Assembly: GCA_910576865.1 (NCBI GenBank)
Contig: CAJTKE010000016.1
Coordinates: 1 to 64,000, forward strand
Reading direction: 5' to 3'
From: an uncultured Oscillibacter sp.
GTDB taxonomy: Bacteria; Bacillota; Clostridia; Oscillospirales; Oscillospiraceae
DNA: 64,000 nt
Numbering within the stretch: position 1 is the first letter of the stretch; every line of letters starts with the position of its first letter. Shown in pieces: positions 8,247-16,763 of this stretch. The position numbers and the translations under genes were made by a program. The notes under the pieces are model-generated. The model was not told the DNA's origin. It searched no databases and worked only from the letters and a program-made list of their open reading frames with translations.

Positions 8247-10092
8247 GGAACGCCTCCTCCGCCGCCGCGGCCACGGCGGCGGCGTCCAGGCCGAAACGCT
8301 CCTCCAGCTGAGGGACGCCGCCCTCCGGGGCGAAGGTCCGGCCCAGGTTCTTCAAAATCAGCTTTCTCGGGGCCCGGCCCTCTCCCGCCAGGATGGCGGT
8401 GATCCGCTGGCCCACGCAGCCCGCGCCGAAACAGTCCTCCAGCACCAGGAGAATCTCCGTCTCCCCGAAAAAGCCCGCCAGGACCGCCCCGTCCAGGGGG
8501 GCGATCCGGTTCAGCTTCAGAACCTCCGCCCGGACGCCCCGTTCCTCCAGGAGCGCCGCCGCCGCCAAGGTCTGGTTCACCAGCACGCCGTAAGTCAGCA
8601 GAGTGACGTCCCGCCCCTCCCGGAGGCGGACCAGAGGCTCCTTCGACGCGTCGCCCCGCCAGGCTCCCTCTCCCCCTCTGGGATAGCGGACCGCCACGGG
8701 GCCGGTGAGCTCGAAAAGGGCCTGCCGCAGCATGTGCCGCAGCTCTGCAAAGCTGGCGGGGCAGAGGACGGTATAGCCCGGCAGGGCCGGGAGAAACAGC
8801 GGGTCAAAGCAGCCGTGGTGGGTCTCGCCGTCGGCGCCCACCAGCCCCGCCCGGTCCACGCCCAGGACCACGTGGAGATTTTCCAGGGCCACGTCGTGGA
8901 TCAGCATGTCATAGCCTCTTTGCAGGAAGGTGGAGTACACGGCGAAGACCGGCAGCAGTCCTTGGGCCGCCATGCCCGCCGCCATGGAGACGCCGTGTCC
9001 CTCGGCGATGCCCACGTCGAAAAAGCGGTCCGGGAAGGTCTTGGCGAAGCCGGAGAGGCCCGTGCCGTCGGCCATGGCGGCGGTGACGGCGCAGACCCGG
9101 CCGTCCTCCCGGGCGAAGTCCGACAGTGCCTTGCCGAAGACGGAGGAAAAGCTCTCCTCCCCTGTTTTTTTCAAAAGGCCCGTCGACCGGTCGAAGGGGC
9201 CCACGCCGTGGTACATGTCCGGGTTCCGCTCCGCGAAGGGGCAGCCCTTGCCTTTGACGGTGTTCACGTGAACCACCACCGGACTGTCCAGCTCCCGGGC
9301 CCAGCGCAGGGCGTCGCAGAGCCGGGGCAGATCGTGGCCGTCCACGGGGCCCAGGTACGTGAAGCCCATATCCTCGAAGAAGGTGCTCCCGGGAAACAGG
9401 TTCCGCTTCAGGAAGGTCTTCACCCCGTGGTTGAAACGGTAGAGGGGGTTTTTCATGGGCCGGGAGCCGAAGAGGCTCCGGTACCACTTCTTGAAATGGT
9501 AGTACCCGGGCCGGGACCGGAGCCGGGCCAGATGGGAGGGCATGGCCCCCACGTTGGGGTTGATGGACATGCCGTTGTCGTTCAGAATCACCACCAGGGG
9601 CTCGCCGGAGGCCCCGGCGTTGTTCAGTCCCTCATAGGCCAGCCCTCCGGTGAGGGCCCCGTCGCCAATGAGGGCCAGGACGCTGTAGTCCTCTCCCTGG
9701 AGGGTGCGCGCCCGTGCCATCCCCAAGGCCACGGAGACGGAGTTGGAGGCGTGCCCGGCGATGAAGGCGTCGTGGACGCTCTCCCGGGGCTTGGGAAAGC
9801 CGGAAAGGCCGTCCAATTGGCGGAGGGTGTCGAACCGCTCCCGCCGCCCGGTGAGAATCTTGTGGACGTAGCACTGGTGTCCCACGTCGAAGACCAGCCG
9901 GTCCCGCTCCGTGTCGAAGACCCGGTGGATGGCCACCGTCAGCTCCACCGCCCCCAGATTGGAGGCCAGATGCCCCCCGGTCTCGGAGAGGCTCTTCACA
10001 AGAAACTCCCTCAGCTCCTGGCAGAGCTGGGGGAGCTGGCCCTCCGGCAGCGCCCGGACGTCGGTGGGAGAGTGGACGAAATCCAAAAGCAT
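8236..10092 (-). CDS. dxs: 1-deoxy-D-xylulose-5-phosphate synthase
   Basis: 618 aa, the usual length. It condenses pyruvate and glyceraldehyde 3-phosphate in the first step of the MEP isoprenoid pathway, and also feeds thiamine and pyridoxal synthesis. Visible landmarks are SETGGHLASNLGAVELT near the N-terminus, the thiamine-diphosphate motif GDGALTGGLAYEGLNNAG, and the transketolase pyrimidine-domain stretch FDVGIAEGHGVSMAAGMA. The start at 10092 (MLLDFVHSPTD) has AGAGGAGA before it. It lies 11 bases after oapA, as in Bacillus halodurans and other OLE-bearing bacteria. Confidence 0.97.
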   Translation of the reverse strand: MLLDFVHSPTDVRALPEGQLPQLCQELREFLVKSLSETGGHLASNLGAVELTVAIHRVFDTERDRLVFDVGHQCYVHKILTGRRERFDTLRQLDGLSGFPKPRESVHDAFIAGHASNSVSVALGMARARTLQGEDYSVLALIGDGALTGGLAYEGLNNAGASGEPLVVILNDNGMSINPNVGAMPSHLARLRSRPGYYHFKKWYRSLFGSRPMKNPLYRFNHGVKTFLKRNLFPGSTFFEDMGFTYLGPVDGHDLPRLCDALRWARELDSPVVVHVNTVKGKGCPFAERNPDMYHGVGPFDRSTGLLKKTGEESFSSVFGKALSDFAREDGRVCAVTAAMADGTGLSGFAKTFPDRFFDVGIAEGHGVSMAAGMAAQGLLPVFAVYSTFLQRGYDMLIHDVALENLHVVLGVDRAGLVGADGETHHGCFDPLFLPALPGYTVLCPASFAELRHMLRQALFELTGPVAVRYPRGGEGAWRGDASKEPLVRLREGRDVTLLTYGVLVNQTLAAAALLEERGVRAEVLKLNRIAPLDGAVLAGFFGETEILLVLEDCFGAGCVGQRITAILAGEGRAPRKLILKNLGRTFAPEGGVPQLEERFGLDAAAVAAAAEEAFHER

Positions 10093-10103
10093 AGCTTCTC
10101 CTC

Positions 10104-10646
10104 TCAATGGTGGAACAGGTACAAAAACCGCCCGGCCCAATAGACCACCTGGGTGCTCTTCTTGATGGCCACCGTCTTGCCCAGAGCCTTGCCGCCGATG
10201 GTCAGGCCGGAGACCAGAGCCGTCACGGCCACGGAGATCAGCACCGTCCTGAGGTTCAGCGCCCGCTGGAGCTGGGTGACGATCACCGCCCCCGTGGCGC
10301 CGCTGACAATGCCGCAGATATCCCCCACCACGTCGTTGCAGACGCTGGAGACCCGTCCCGCGTTCCGCAGCAGCATGAGGGACTGCTTCGCCCCCTTCTC
10401 CTTGTGGGAGGCCATGGCGTGGAAGGGCTTGGGGTCCGCCGCCGTCACGGCCACACCGATGATGTCGAACAGAATGCCCAGGCCGATGAACAGCGCCAGC
10501 ATCAAAAGGGCGGCGGTCACGCCCGCGCCCTCCAGCATCGACTCCGACGCCAGACTCAGCACGGCGGAGAGGACCACCGCCATCAAAAAGACCGTAAGGG
10601 CCCAACGATATGGGGAAGGGGCCTTCCCCTTCTGCTGCTTCTTCAA
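10104..10646 (-). CDS. oapA: OLE-associated membrane protein OapA
   Basis: 180 aa integral membrane protein from a TTG start at 10646 (AAGGAG eight bases upstream). Hydrophobic segments lie at about residues 15-35 (LTVFLMAVVLSAVLSLA), 42-65 (TAALLMLALFIGLGILFDIIGVAVTA), 100-120 and 138-158, with a conserved soluble stretch around NAGRVSSVCNDVVGDICGIVSG. Its size, topology and place between the large structured RNA and dxs match OapA, the protein that binds OLE RNA and brings it to the membrane in B. halodurans. The family resembles the transmembrane part of CorB/DUF21 ion transporters, and homologues are sometimes named so. The identification rests on context and topology. Confidence 0.82.
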   Translation of the reverse strand: MKKQQKGKAPSPYRWALTVFLMAVVLSAVLSLASESMLEGAGVTAALLMLALFIGLGILFDIIGVAVTAADPKPFHAMASHKEKGAKQSLMLLRNAGRVSSVCNDVVGDICGIVSGATGAVIVTQLQRALNLRTVLISVAVTALVSGLTIGGKALGKTVAIKKSTQVVYWAGRFLYLFHH

Positions 10647-10819
10647 AAGTGATAACTCCTTACCGGATATTTTAGGACAGTAAACTCCCCCCACCCCGCA
10701 AAATCCGCAGATTTTGTGGGGAAAGGAGGAAGAAACGTAGCGGAGGGAAGCCAGCCCAAAGGGCGGGCCTCCCACAGCGGAATTTCTTCCGACGTGCTAA
10801 GCCGGCGGCGGCAGAAAAA

Positions 10820-11449
10820 GTAAATCTTACGGCTTAGGTACGGGTTGGCTTTCCCCGGAGCGCACCCCTCGTTGCCGATGGGGGCGGTTTCCCGTTCGGC
10901 GCTCCGGCGCGGCGTCGCCCGTCCGCGCTACCCGATTGCCACTTAGTCCGCACTGCAATCCTTTTTCTGCCCCGTCAGGACAGCCTAGGTGATTTCCACC
11001 ACAGTCCGTCCGCTTCTTTAGCCTCTTTTGCAAAACGGGTTTCAAAGAGCGATCAGGAAGCCGCCCTGGCCGGGGCTTCTTCCCGTAGTTCCCTGATCCA
11101 CCCGCCCCACTCAAGGCAGGCTACGGCTGCACACAGCGTTACGGCCCCGAAAGACCGATGCACCGCATTGCAGGTTCACAATCTGCTTCGTACGCGGGCC
11201 GGAATTACCACGATGGGAGTACGTCCGCGCACAAGAACAGGTCTCCACGGAAACAGGGTCGGATAGACCATGCCATTGGTAGACGCCCTGAGTCCGCAAG
11301 CGCGCAAAACGCGCTTCCCCCCAGCACCCACCCAAAACTGGGCGTATCAAGCAGGCACCACGGGTTTCATCGATGTGCCCTTCAGAGGATTTTTAGGCCC
11401 TCCCTAGGAAACGGCAGATCTGACTAGAATACTGCGCCGCCGCTTAGCG
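10820..11449 (-). ncRNA. ole: OLE (ornate large extremophilic) RNA
   Basis: About 630 nt without a credible gene, transcribed leftward from a strong promoter into oapA-dxs. It can fold extensively. CCGGAGCGC (10855-10863) pairs with GCGCTCCGG (10899-10907), and GATCAGG pairs with CCTGATC across the GAAGAAGCCCCGGCC region (about 11060-11100). Short hairpins GCGCGC-AAAA-CGCGC near 11301 and CCGCTAAGCGG at the 5' end are also present. Known OLE RNAs are about 600-640 nt and are encoded just upstream of oapA within an isoprenoid/recN gene cluster, exactly as here. Ends are estimates: 5' from the promoter, 3' from the last conserved-looking stem near 10820. I could not run a covariance search, so identity is inferred from length, fold, strand and neighbours. 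Confidence 0.82.
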
Positions 11450-11455
11450 GGACTC

Positions 11456-11484
11456 AGTATAGCACAGTCCGTAAAAATATGCAA
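11456..11484 (-). promoter_or_regulatory. Sigma-A promoter of OLE RNA
   Basis: TTGCAT (11479-11484) and TATACT (11456-11461) are 17 bases apart on the minus strand, predicting a transcript start near 11449. It lies between the rluB stop and the structured RNA and drives the OLE-oapA-dxs-recN-nth unit. Confidence 0.8.
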
Positions 11485-11519
11485 GATATACCGTATATGA
11501 ATTTTTTCTGAACAGGGTC

Positions 11520-12233
11520 TTAACCCTTCCCGGCCTTGAGAGCCCGGACCTCTTCCTCCGTCAGATACCGCCACTTCCCCGGCGGCAGGGATCCCAGCTT
11601 CAGCGTGTGCTCCCGCACCCGGCGGAGGCGCTCCACCTCCAATCCGCAGGCGGCGCACATCCGGCGGACCTGCCGGTTCTTCCCCTGGTGGATGGTGACG
11701 GCCAGCTTCGCCGTCCCCTCCCCCTGCCGCAGCGCCTTGACCCGGGCGGGGCGGATGGGCTCCCCCTCCAGGTTCCGGAGGCGGGACAGGCGCTCCGCCG
11801 CCCCCTCCACGGGGCCCCGGACCCAGACGTGATAGGTTTTCTCGATCTCCCCGCCGGGGTGGGTCAGCCGCAGGGCCAGCGCCCCGTCGTTGGTCATCAG
11901 CAGCAGACCCTCGGAGTCCAGGTCCAGCCGCCCCACGGGATACACCCGGACGCCGCAGTCCGCCACCAGCTCCGCCACGGTTTTTCGCCCCTTCTCATCG
12001 GAGAGGGTGGTGACCCAGCCCCGGGGCTTGTTCAGCATCAGATACACCGGCTCCGCCGGCTTGGGCAGGGGTACGCCATCCAGGCGGACGTCGTCCCGGT
12101 CCGGGTCGGTCTTGTCCCCCAGCCGGGCGGTCACGCCGTTCACCGTCACCCGGCCCGCCTCTATGTACCCCTCCGCCGTCCGCCGGGAACAGACCCCGGC
12201 GGCGGAGAGGAGCTTCTGCAGTCGCTCTTCCAT
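11520..12233 (-). CDS. rluB: RsuA/RluB-family pseudouridine synthase
   Basis: 237 aa. An N-terminal S4 domain (EERLQKLLSAAGVCSRRTAEGYI) precedes the catalytic domain with the active-site Asp in GRLDLDSEGLLLMTNDG. It converts a uridine in 23S (RluB type) or 16S rRNA to pseudouridine. Firmicutes copies next to scpA/scpB are usually RluB. It is the last gene of the leftward M50-scpA-scpB-dacF unit, five bases after the carboxypeptidase. Confidence 0.9.
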   Translation of the reverse strand: MEERLQKLLSAAGVCSRRTAEGYIEAGRVTVNGVTARLGDKTDPDRDDVRLDGVPLPKPAEPVYLMLNKPRGWVTTLSDEKGRKTVAELVADCGVRVYPVGRLDLDSEGLLLMTNDGALALRLTHPGGEIEKTYHVWVRGPVEGAAERLSRLRNLEGEPIRPARVKALRQGEGTAKLAVTIHQGKNRQVRRMCAACGLEVERLRRVREHTLKLGSLPPGKWRYLTEEEVRALKAGKG

Positions 12234-12237
12234 CGCT

Positions 12238-13308
12238 TCACCTGTACTTCCGCAGCACCGACATGGCGGACTCCACCCTGGGGGCCAGCGTCTCCCCGCA
12301 GAGCAGGGCCACCCGGCCCACTTCCTTCCCGTTCAGGGAGAACACCGCCTCCCCCACCCGGGTTCCCATCCGGAGGGGCGCGGTCAGCTCCCGGTCCAGC
12401 TCCAGAGAGGTCTCCAGCGCCTCCCCCTGGGCCAGGGGCCAAGCGAAGCTGTCCGCCGCAACCAGGGGGACCCCGTCTTTTTCTGCCAGCTCGTGGCCCA
12501 GCTGGGCCATCCGCTTGGCGGGGTAGGCGGCAAAGCCGTAGTCAAACAGGCTCTGGTGGTCCGCCCAGTCGTTGCCGTCCTGGAGGGTCACGGCGATGAG
12601 CCGCTGGCCCCGGCGCTCCGCGCAGCTCACCAGGGTCCGGCCCGCCGCCCGGGTATAGCCGGTCTTCAGGCCCAGACAACCGTCCACGCAGCTCAGAAGC
12701 TTGTTGTGGTTCGTCATGGTCCGCCCGCCGATGGTGACCGTCCGGGTGGAGGCGATGCGGACCAGGGTCTCGTTCTCCATGGCCGCCCGGGCCAGCAGGG
12801 CCATGTCACGGGCGGTGGAGTAGTGGGCCTCGTCGTCCAGGCCGTTGGGGTTGGCGAAGGAGGTGTCCTCCATGCCCAGCTCCAGGGCCGTGTCGTTCAT
12901 CCGCTCCACGAAGCCCTCCACACTGCCCCCCACATGCTCCGCCACCGCCACGGCGGCGTCGTTCCCGGAGCAGAGGAGCAGGCCGTAGAGCAGGGTCTCC
13001 AGGGTCAGCTTCTCTCCCTCCTTGAGGTACATGGAGGAGCCCTCGGTATACGCGGCCTCCCGGCTCACCTTCACCGTGTCGCCAAGGCTCCCGTCCCGGA
13101 TGGCCACCAGGGCCGTCATGATTTTCGTGGTGCTGGCGATGAGCATCCGGGTCCCGGCGTTCCGCTCATAGAGCACCCGGCCGCTGTCCATGTCCATCAG
13201 AATCGCGGCGGAGGCGGAGACCTCCACCGCCTCCGCCCGGCCCGCCAGCAGGCAGGCCAGGACCAGGACCAGTGCCCAGGCCCGCCGGAGGGGGAACTGT
13301 TTCGCCAA
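12238..13308 (-). CDS. dacF: D-alanyl-D-alanine carboxypeptidase (DacF/PBP5 type)
   Basis: 356 aa, secreted: a signal peptide (RRAWALVLVLACLLAGRAEA, about residues 8-27) precedes the penicillin-binding domain. The catalytic triad motifs are STTK (Ser59, Lys62), SGN (Ser114) and KTG (Lys215). It trims the terminal D-Ala of peptidoglycan stem peptides. A PBP5-like C-terminal domain follows residue 270. The start is TTG at 13308 with GGAG nine bases upstream. The neighbours gerW/ytfJ, scpAB and sigG favour the sporulation DacF role, but the sequence alone cannot separate vegetative from spore paralogues. Confidence 0.88.
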   Translation of the reverse strand: MAKQFPLRRAWALVLVLACLLAGRAEAVEVSASAAILMDMDSGRVLYERNAGTRMLIASTTKIMTALVAIRDGSLGDTVKVSREAAYTEGSSMYLKEGEKLTLETLLYGLLLCSGNDAAVAVAEHVGGSVEGFVERMNDTALELGMEDTSFANPNGLDDEAHYSTARDMALLARAAMENETLVRIASTRTVTIGGRTMTNHNKLLSCVDGCLGLKTGYTRAAGRTLVSCAERRGQRLIAVTLQDGNDWADHQSLFDYGFAAYPAKRMAQLGHELAEKDGVPLVAADSFAWPLAQGEALETSLELDRELTAPLRMGTRVGEAVFSLNGKEVGRVALLCGETLAPRVESAMSVLRKYR

Positions 13309-13352
13309 GCGTCATCACTCCAAGTCAGTCAAGTGACGATAGTATGCCCAGC

Positions 13353-13757
13353 TTAAAGGGTTTCTTGCTCCTTCTCCGCCTTTTTCTTGTCCAGGAATTT
13401 TTCCGCCTTGTCCATCAGGTCCGGGGCCATGTCGATGATCCGGTCCACCGTGGTCACGGGAGGCACCGCCACCGGCAGCACCCGGGTCACGCCGTCCTTG
13501 ATGATCAGGAAGGCCACGGGGTCGATTTTCACCCCCCCGCCGCCGCCTCCGCCGAAGTTCTCCCCCTTCATGGATTTTCCGTAGTCCCCCCCGCCGCTGC
13601 CGAAGCCGAAGTTGACCCGGGAGATGGGAATCAGGGTCACCCCGTCGGGGGTGGTGATGGGCTGGCCCACAATGGCGTTGGTGTCCACCAGCTGGTGGAT
13701 TTTTTCGATGGTGGCCTGCATCAGATCGCTGACCTTGCTTTTCTTCTCGTTCTCCAT
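13353..13757 (-). CDS. ytfJ: GerW/YtfJ-family sporulation protein
   Basis: 134 aa with the family hallmarks: an N-terminal helix (KVSDLMQATIEKIHQLVDTNAIVGQPI), the stretch TLIPISRVNFGFGSGGGDYG, a run of seven glycines near residue 75, and KIDPVAFLII. YtfJ is made in the forespore in Bacillus subtilis and GerW is needed for germination with some nutrients; the molecular function is unresolved. It sits between DUF2953 and dacF, the same trio seen in many clostridia. Confidence 0.92.
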   Translation of the reverse strand: MENEKKSKVSDLMQATIEKIHQLVDTNAIVGQPITTPDGVTLIPISRVNFGFGSGGGDYGKSMKGENFGGGGGGGVKIDPVAFLIIKDGVTRVLPVAVPPVTTVDRIIDMAPDLMDKAEKFLDKKKAEKEQETL

Positions 13758-13811
13758 CTTGCGCTTCCTTTCCTCTGCCGTCAGATGTCGTGGATGCCTG
13801 TCATGGTCGCC

Positions 13812-14519
13812 TTACGCGGCGGAATTTTCCGGTTTGGGTTCCTCGGGCTCCGGGTTCTCGGGGGGCTTCTTCTCCGGCTTCGGGGGACGGGTCCTGCACC
13901 GCTTCCGCCAGCGCAGGAACCACCTCAGAGCCGGGAAGGCCAAGCCGAAGCCCATGGCCAGCAGCGTCCCGATCCGGAGGGTGACGCCGGCCTCGCCCTC
14001 CACCGCCGTGTCCTCCGCCAGGAAGTCCACGTCCGTGTGAATGTACACGTCCCGGATGTCCATCAACCGCTCCAATCGGGGCATTCCCCCCCAGACGGCG
14101 GCCTGAATTTCTCCATAGGCCCGGGCCGCGGCGGCGGGGTCCTCCAGCCCGCTCAGCACCAGGGACAGCCGCAGGGGCTTCACCCGGATGCCCCGGCCGA
14201 ACCGTCTCAGGGCTCGTTTCAGCGGCGGGAGCAGGGTCCGGAGGGCGTCCTTCCCGTCCTCCAGGGTGAAGGAGAGCCTGGGTTTCTTCGCCGCTCCCTC
14301 CGGCTCTTCTTCGGGCTTCTTCTTTTTTTTCTTCTCCTTCGGGGGCTTCTCCGCCTTGGGCTTTCCGGGCTTGGCGGGAAGGATATGGAGCCGCAGGAGG
14401 CCGAATTTCATGTCCAGGCGGAGCTCCTCCCCGCCGAAGGACGCCCGGACGCCCACCCGGGTCCACAGCAGCAGGACGATCAGAAATATGACCGCCCCCG
14501 GAATCCACAGCCACAGCAC
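13812..14519 (-). CDS. DUF2953-domain membrane protein
   Basis: 235 aa from a GTG start at 14519 (GGGAGGG upstream). One N-terminal membrane helix (WIPGAVIFLIVLLLWTRVGV) is followed by a short beta-type segment. A very Lys/Pro/Glu-rich linker (about residues 50-80, with KEKKKKKKPEEEPE) comes next, then the conserved DUF2953 core with LSLVLSGLEDPAAAARAYGE, and a proline-rich tail. DUF2953 proteins co-occur with ytfJ in spore formers; no biochemical role is known. Confidence 0.85.
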   Translation of the reverse strand: MLWLWIPGAVIFLIVLLLWTRVGVRASFGGEELRLDMKFGLLRLHILPAKPGKPKAEKPPKEKKKKKKPEEEPEGAAKKPRLSFTLEDGKDALRTLLPPLKRALRRFGRGIRVKPLRLSLVLSGLEDPAAAARAYGEIQAAVWGGMPRLERLMDIRDVYIHTDVDFLAEDTAVEGEAGVTLRIGTLLAMGFGLAFPALRWFLRWRKRCRTRPPKPEKKPPENPEPEEPKPENSAA

Positions 14520-14537
14520 AGGCGCCCTCCCCCTCTC

Positions 14538-15161
14538 TCACTCGGTCTCCGCTTCCGGGGCCTCCGGCCCCTCCTGCTCCTCCACGATCTCGCCGTGGTC
14601 CCCCAGGCGCATCTGCCCATCGGCCTCCGGGTCCGTCGGGTCCTCCTCGGTGAGCTCCGTCAGCTCCGGCAGCTCGTCCAGGCTTTTCAGATGGAAAGCC
14701 CGGAGGAACTGCTTCGTGGTCCGGTACAGCCGGGGACGCCCCGGCACCTGGAGCCGCCCGCACTCCTCGATCAGCTCCCGGTTCAAAAGCAGGCTCATGG
14801 TATACGAGCTGTCCACCCCCCGGATCTGGTCCACGTTGGCCCGGGTGGTGGGCTGGTAATAGGCGATGATGGTCAGGGCCTCCAGGGCGGGCTGGCTGAG
14901 CTTGGCGGGCTTGCGGACCTCCAGGGCCCGGTGTACGGCCCCGGCGAACTCCGGGGCGGAACAAAGCTGCCAGCAGTCGTCCATCTGCGCCAGCCGGATG
15001 CCCCGCTGGTCGAAGGCGTAGTGGTCGCCCAGGTCCTTCAGCGCCCGCTCCACGGCGGGCCGGGCCAGCTCCAGGGCGTCGCAGAGCCGCCTGATCTGCA
15101 CCGGCTCGCCGGAGGCGAACAGAATCGCCTCCACGGCGCTCTCAATCTCTTTTCTCTCCAT
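14538..15161 (-). CDS. scpB: Segregation and condensation protein B
   Basis: 207 aa winged-helix kleisin partner of the SMC-ScpA complex, which compacts and separates chromosomes. Family features are EIESAVEAILFASGEPV at the N-terminus, ALTIIAYYQPTTRANVDQIRGVDS, and GRPRLYRTTKQFLRAF. The acidic tail (about residues 175-207) is typical. It follows scpA by 12 bases. Confidence 0.95.
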   Translation of the reverse strand: MERKEIESAVEAILFASGEPVQIRRLCDALELARPAVERALKDLGDHYAFDQRGIRLAQMDDCWQLCSAPEFAGAVHRALEVRKPAKLSQPALEALTIIAYYQPTTRANVDQIRGVDSSYTMSLLLNRELIEECGRLQVPGRPRLYRTTKQFLRAFHLKSLDELPELTELTEEDPTDPEADGQMRLGDHGEIVEEQEGPEAPEAETE

Positions 15162-15173
15162 GGGAAATCCTCC

Positions 15174-15968
15174 TCAGGGTTCCTCCGCCTGGGCGGTGAG
15201 ATGCTCCGGCGGGTCCCCCACCTGACGGACGGTACACTCCGACTCCGAGCCGGTCAGCTGCAGCACGTGGGACCGGCACAGCTCCAGCACCGCCAGGAAC
15301 GTGGCCACGATTTCGCTGCGGCTGCGGCTCCCCTGGAAGAGCTGGCGGAACAGCGTCACGCTCCCCCGGCCCAGGCGTTTCAAAATGTCCAGGGCCTTTC
15401 GCTCCACGGGATAGGGCTCGTGCCGGACGATCTCCTGGAAGGCCGCCCTGGGGGGCGGCAGCTTCCGCTCCGCCCTGGCCTGGAGCTCCCGCAGACAGCG
15501 GAGCAGGTCCCGGGGCCGGTGGTCATAGACCGCCTCCCGGCCCTTCAGGGGCTCCGGCCCCCGGACGCAGATGCTGCGGCCATACTCTCCCAGAGGGGCC
15601 AGCTTCTCCGCCATGGCCTTCACATAGGCGTAGCTCTCTCCCCGGCGGCGCTCCTCCAGGGACTGGATCAGGGCCTCCATCTCGCTCTTGGCCTCCTCGT
15701 CCTCAATGGACAGGAGCATCCGGGTCTTGAGGTAGACCAGATGGGACGCCATGGCGGCGAACTCGCTGGCGATCTCCAGATCCAGCTCCTTCCGCCGGTC
15801 CAGCCAGCTGAGATACTGGTCGCAGATCAGGGAGATGGAGATGTCCTGAATCTCCATCTTGTTCTTGCTCAGCAAAAATAAAATCAGGTCCAGTGGTCCC
15901 TCAAAGTCCTGGAGCTCCTCCGTCCGGGAGTGGACCACCTTTTCCAACTTGAATACGGGACTGTCCAA
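15174..15968 (-). CDS. scpA: Segregation and condensation protein A
   Basis: 264 aa kleisin that bridges the SMC heads. The conserved N-terminal SMC-binding stretch is FEGPLDLILFLLSKNKMEIQ, followed by IYLKTRMLL-like LVYLKTRMLL and a C-terminal winged helix (TFLAVLELCRSHVLQL). The start is TTG at 15968, with AAAGGAGG seven bases upstream; the frame stays open upstream by chance inside the M50 gene. Coupled to scpB. Confidence 0.94.
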   Translation of the reverse strand: MDSPVFKLEKVVHSRTEELQDFEGPLDLILFLLSKNKMEIQDISISLICDQYLSWLDRRKELDLEIASEFAAMASHLVYLKTRMLLSIEDEEAKSEMEALIQSLEERRRGESYAYVKAMAEKLAPLGEYGRSICVRGPEPLKGREAVYDHRPRDLLRCLRELQARAERKLPPPRAAFQEIVRHEPYPVERKALDILKRLGRGSVTLFRQLFQGSRSRSEIVATFLAVLELCRSHVLQLTGSESECTVRQVGDPPEHLTAQAEEP

Positions 15969-16006
15969 AAAGTCCCCTCCTTTTGTCAGGTGTGAAAGCG
16001 CCGTCC

Positions 16007-16666
16007 CTAAAGGCACAGCTCCAGGAAAAACCAGTAGACCCCCTGGATGGCTCCGTTGATGAGGTCCCCCGTCACGCCGAACCAGCTCAGGGCCAGCAGC
16101 AGAAGCATGCCGTAGCGCTCGTAGCGCATCAATCCGAAGTAGGCCCGGTCCGGCAGAAAGGCCCCCAGCACCTTGGCCCCGTCCAGGGGCGGGATGGGCA
16201 GCAGGTTGAAGAGACCCAGGCCGATGGACAGCGGGGCCACAAAGAGGTGCAGGAAGATGTACAGCACGTAGCAGAAGCCGCTCTCCCGGGTGACGAAGCC
16301 GTCCAGCACCTTGTGGCAGAACAGCATGGCCAGAAAAGCCAGCAGCAAATTGGAAAGCGGCCCCGCCAGGGCCGTCAGGGCCATGCCCCGCTTGGGCCTC
16401 TTGAAATACCGGGGGTCCACCGGCACGGGCTTTGCCCAGCCGAAGCCCGCAACCAGCATCATGCCCAGGCCCAGCCAGTCGATGTGCCGCAGGGGGTTCA
16501 GGCTCAGGCGGTGGCTGTCCCGGGCGGTGGGGTCCCCCAGGGCACAGGCCGCCAGACCGTGGCAGGCCTCGTGGACCGTCAGGCAGAGGAGGACGGCCAG
16601 GACCCGCATGGCCGTGGACGCCAGCCAATACCAGTCGATGGCGCGGATCAGGCCGCTGAAATCCAT
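16007..16666 (-). CDS. Site-2 (M50) family membrane metalloprotease
   Basis: 219 aa, mostly membrane-embedded. The zinc motif HEACH (residues 32-36, TVHEACHGLAA) and the distal NLLPIPPLDGAKVL with the third ligand Asp are present. The size and the HxxxxNPLRHIDWLG element place it with the YwhC/YdiL-like short M50 proteases rather than RseP, which has PDZ domains. The substrate is unknown. It precedes scpA in many clostridia and begins the leftward unit that ends with rluB. Confidence 0.9.
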   Translation of the reverse strand: MDFSGLIRAIDWYWLASTAMRVLAVLLCLTVHEACHGLAACALGDPTARDSHRLSLNPLRHIDWLGLGMMLVAGFGWAKPVPVDPRYFKRPKRGMALTALAGPLSNLLLAFLAMLFCHKVLDGFVTRESGFCYVLYIFLHLFVAPLSIGLGLFNLLPIPPLDGAKVLGAFLPDRAYFGLMRYERYGMLLLLALSWFGVTGDLINGAIQGVYWFFLELCL

Positions 16667-16734
16667 GGTCCTCCCCCTTTCATAGTCGTTCTATTATAGC
16701 AGTTCCCGAGAGGAAATACAAGGGAAACCGTGAA

Positions 16735-16757
16735 AAAGCCCGCCGGGACCGGCGGGC
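16735..16757 (-). terminator. sigG terminator
   Basis: GCCCGCCGG (16738-16746) pairs with CCGGCGGGC (16749-16757) and is followed by five T on the minus strand. It lies six bases past the sigG stop and before the M50 gene. Confidence 0.8.
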
Positions 16758-16763
16758 CTGGAG

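Noticed and set aside
10827-11350. Two short minus-strand open frames inside the OLE region
   Set aside because: Neither has a ribosome site or a familiar sequence, and they cover the paired arms of the structured RNA.
13272-15881. Plus-strand open frame of about 870 codons opposite ytfJ, DUF2953, scpB and scpA
   Set aside because: Shadow of four well-supported genes, no ribosome site and no domain.
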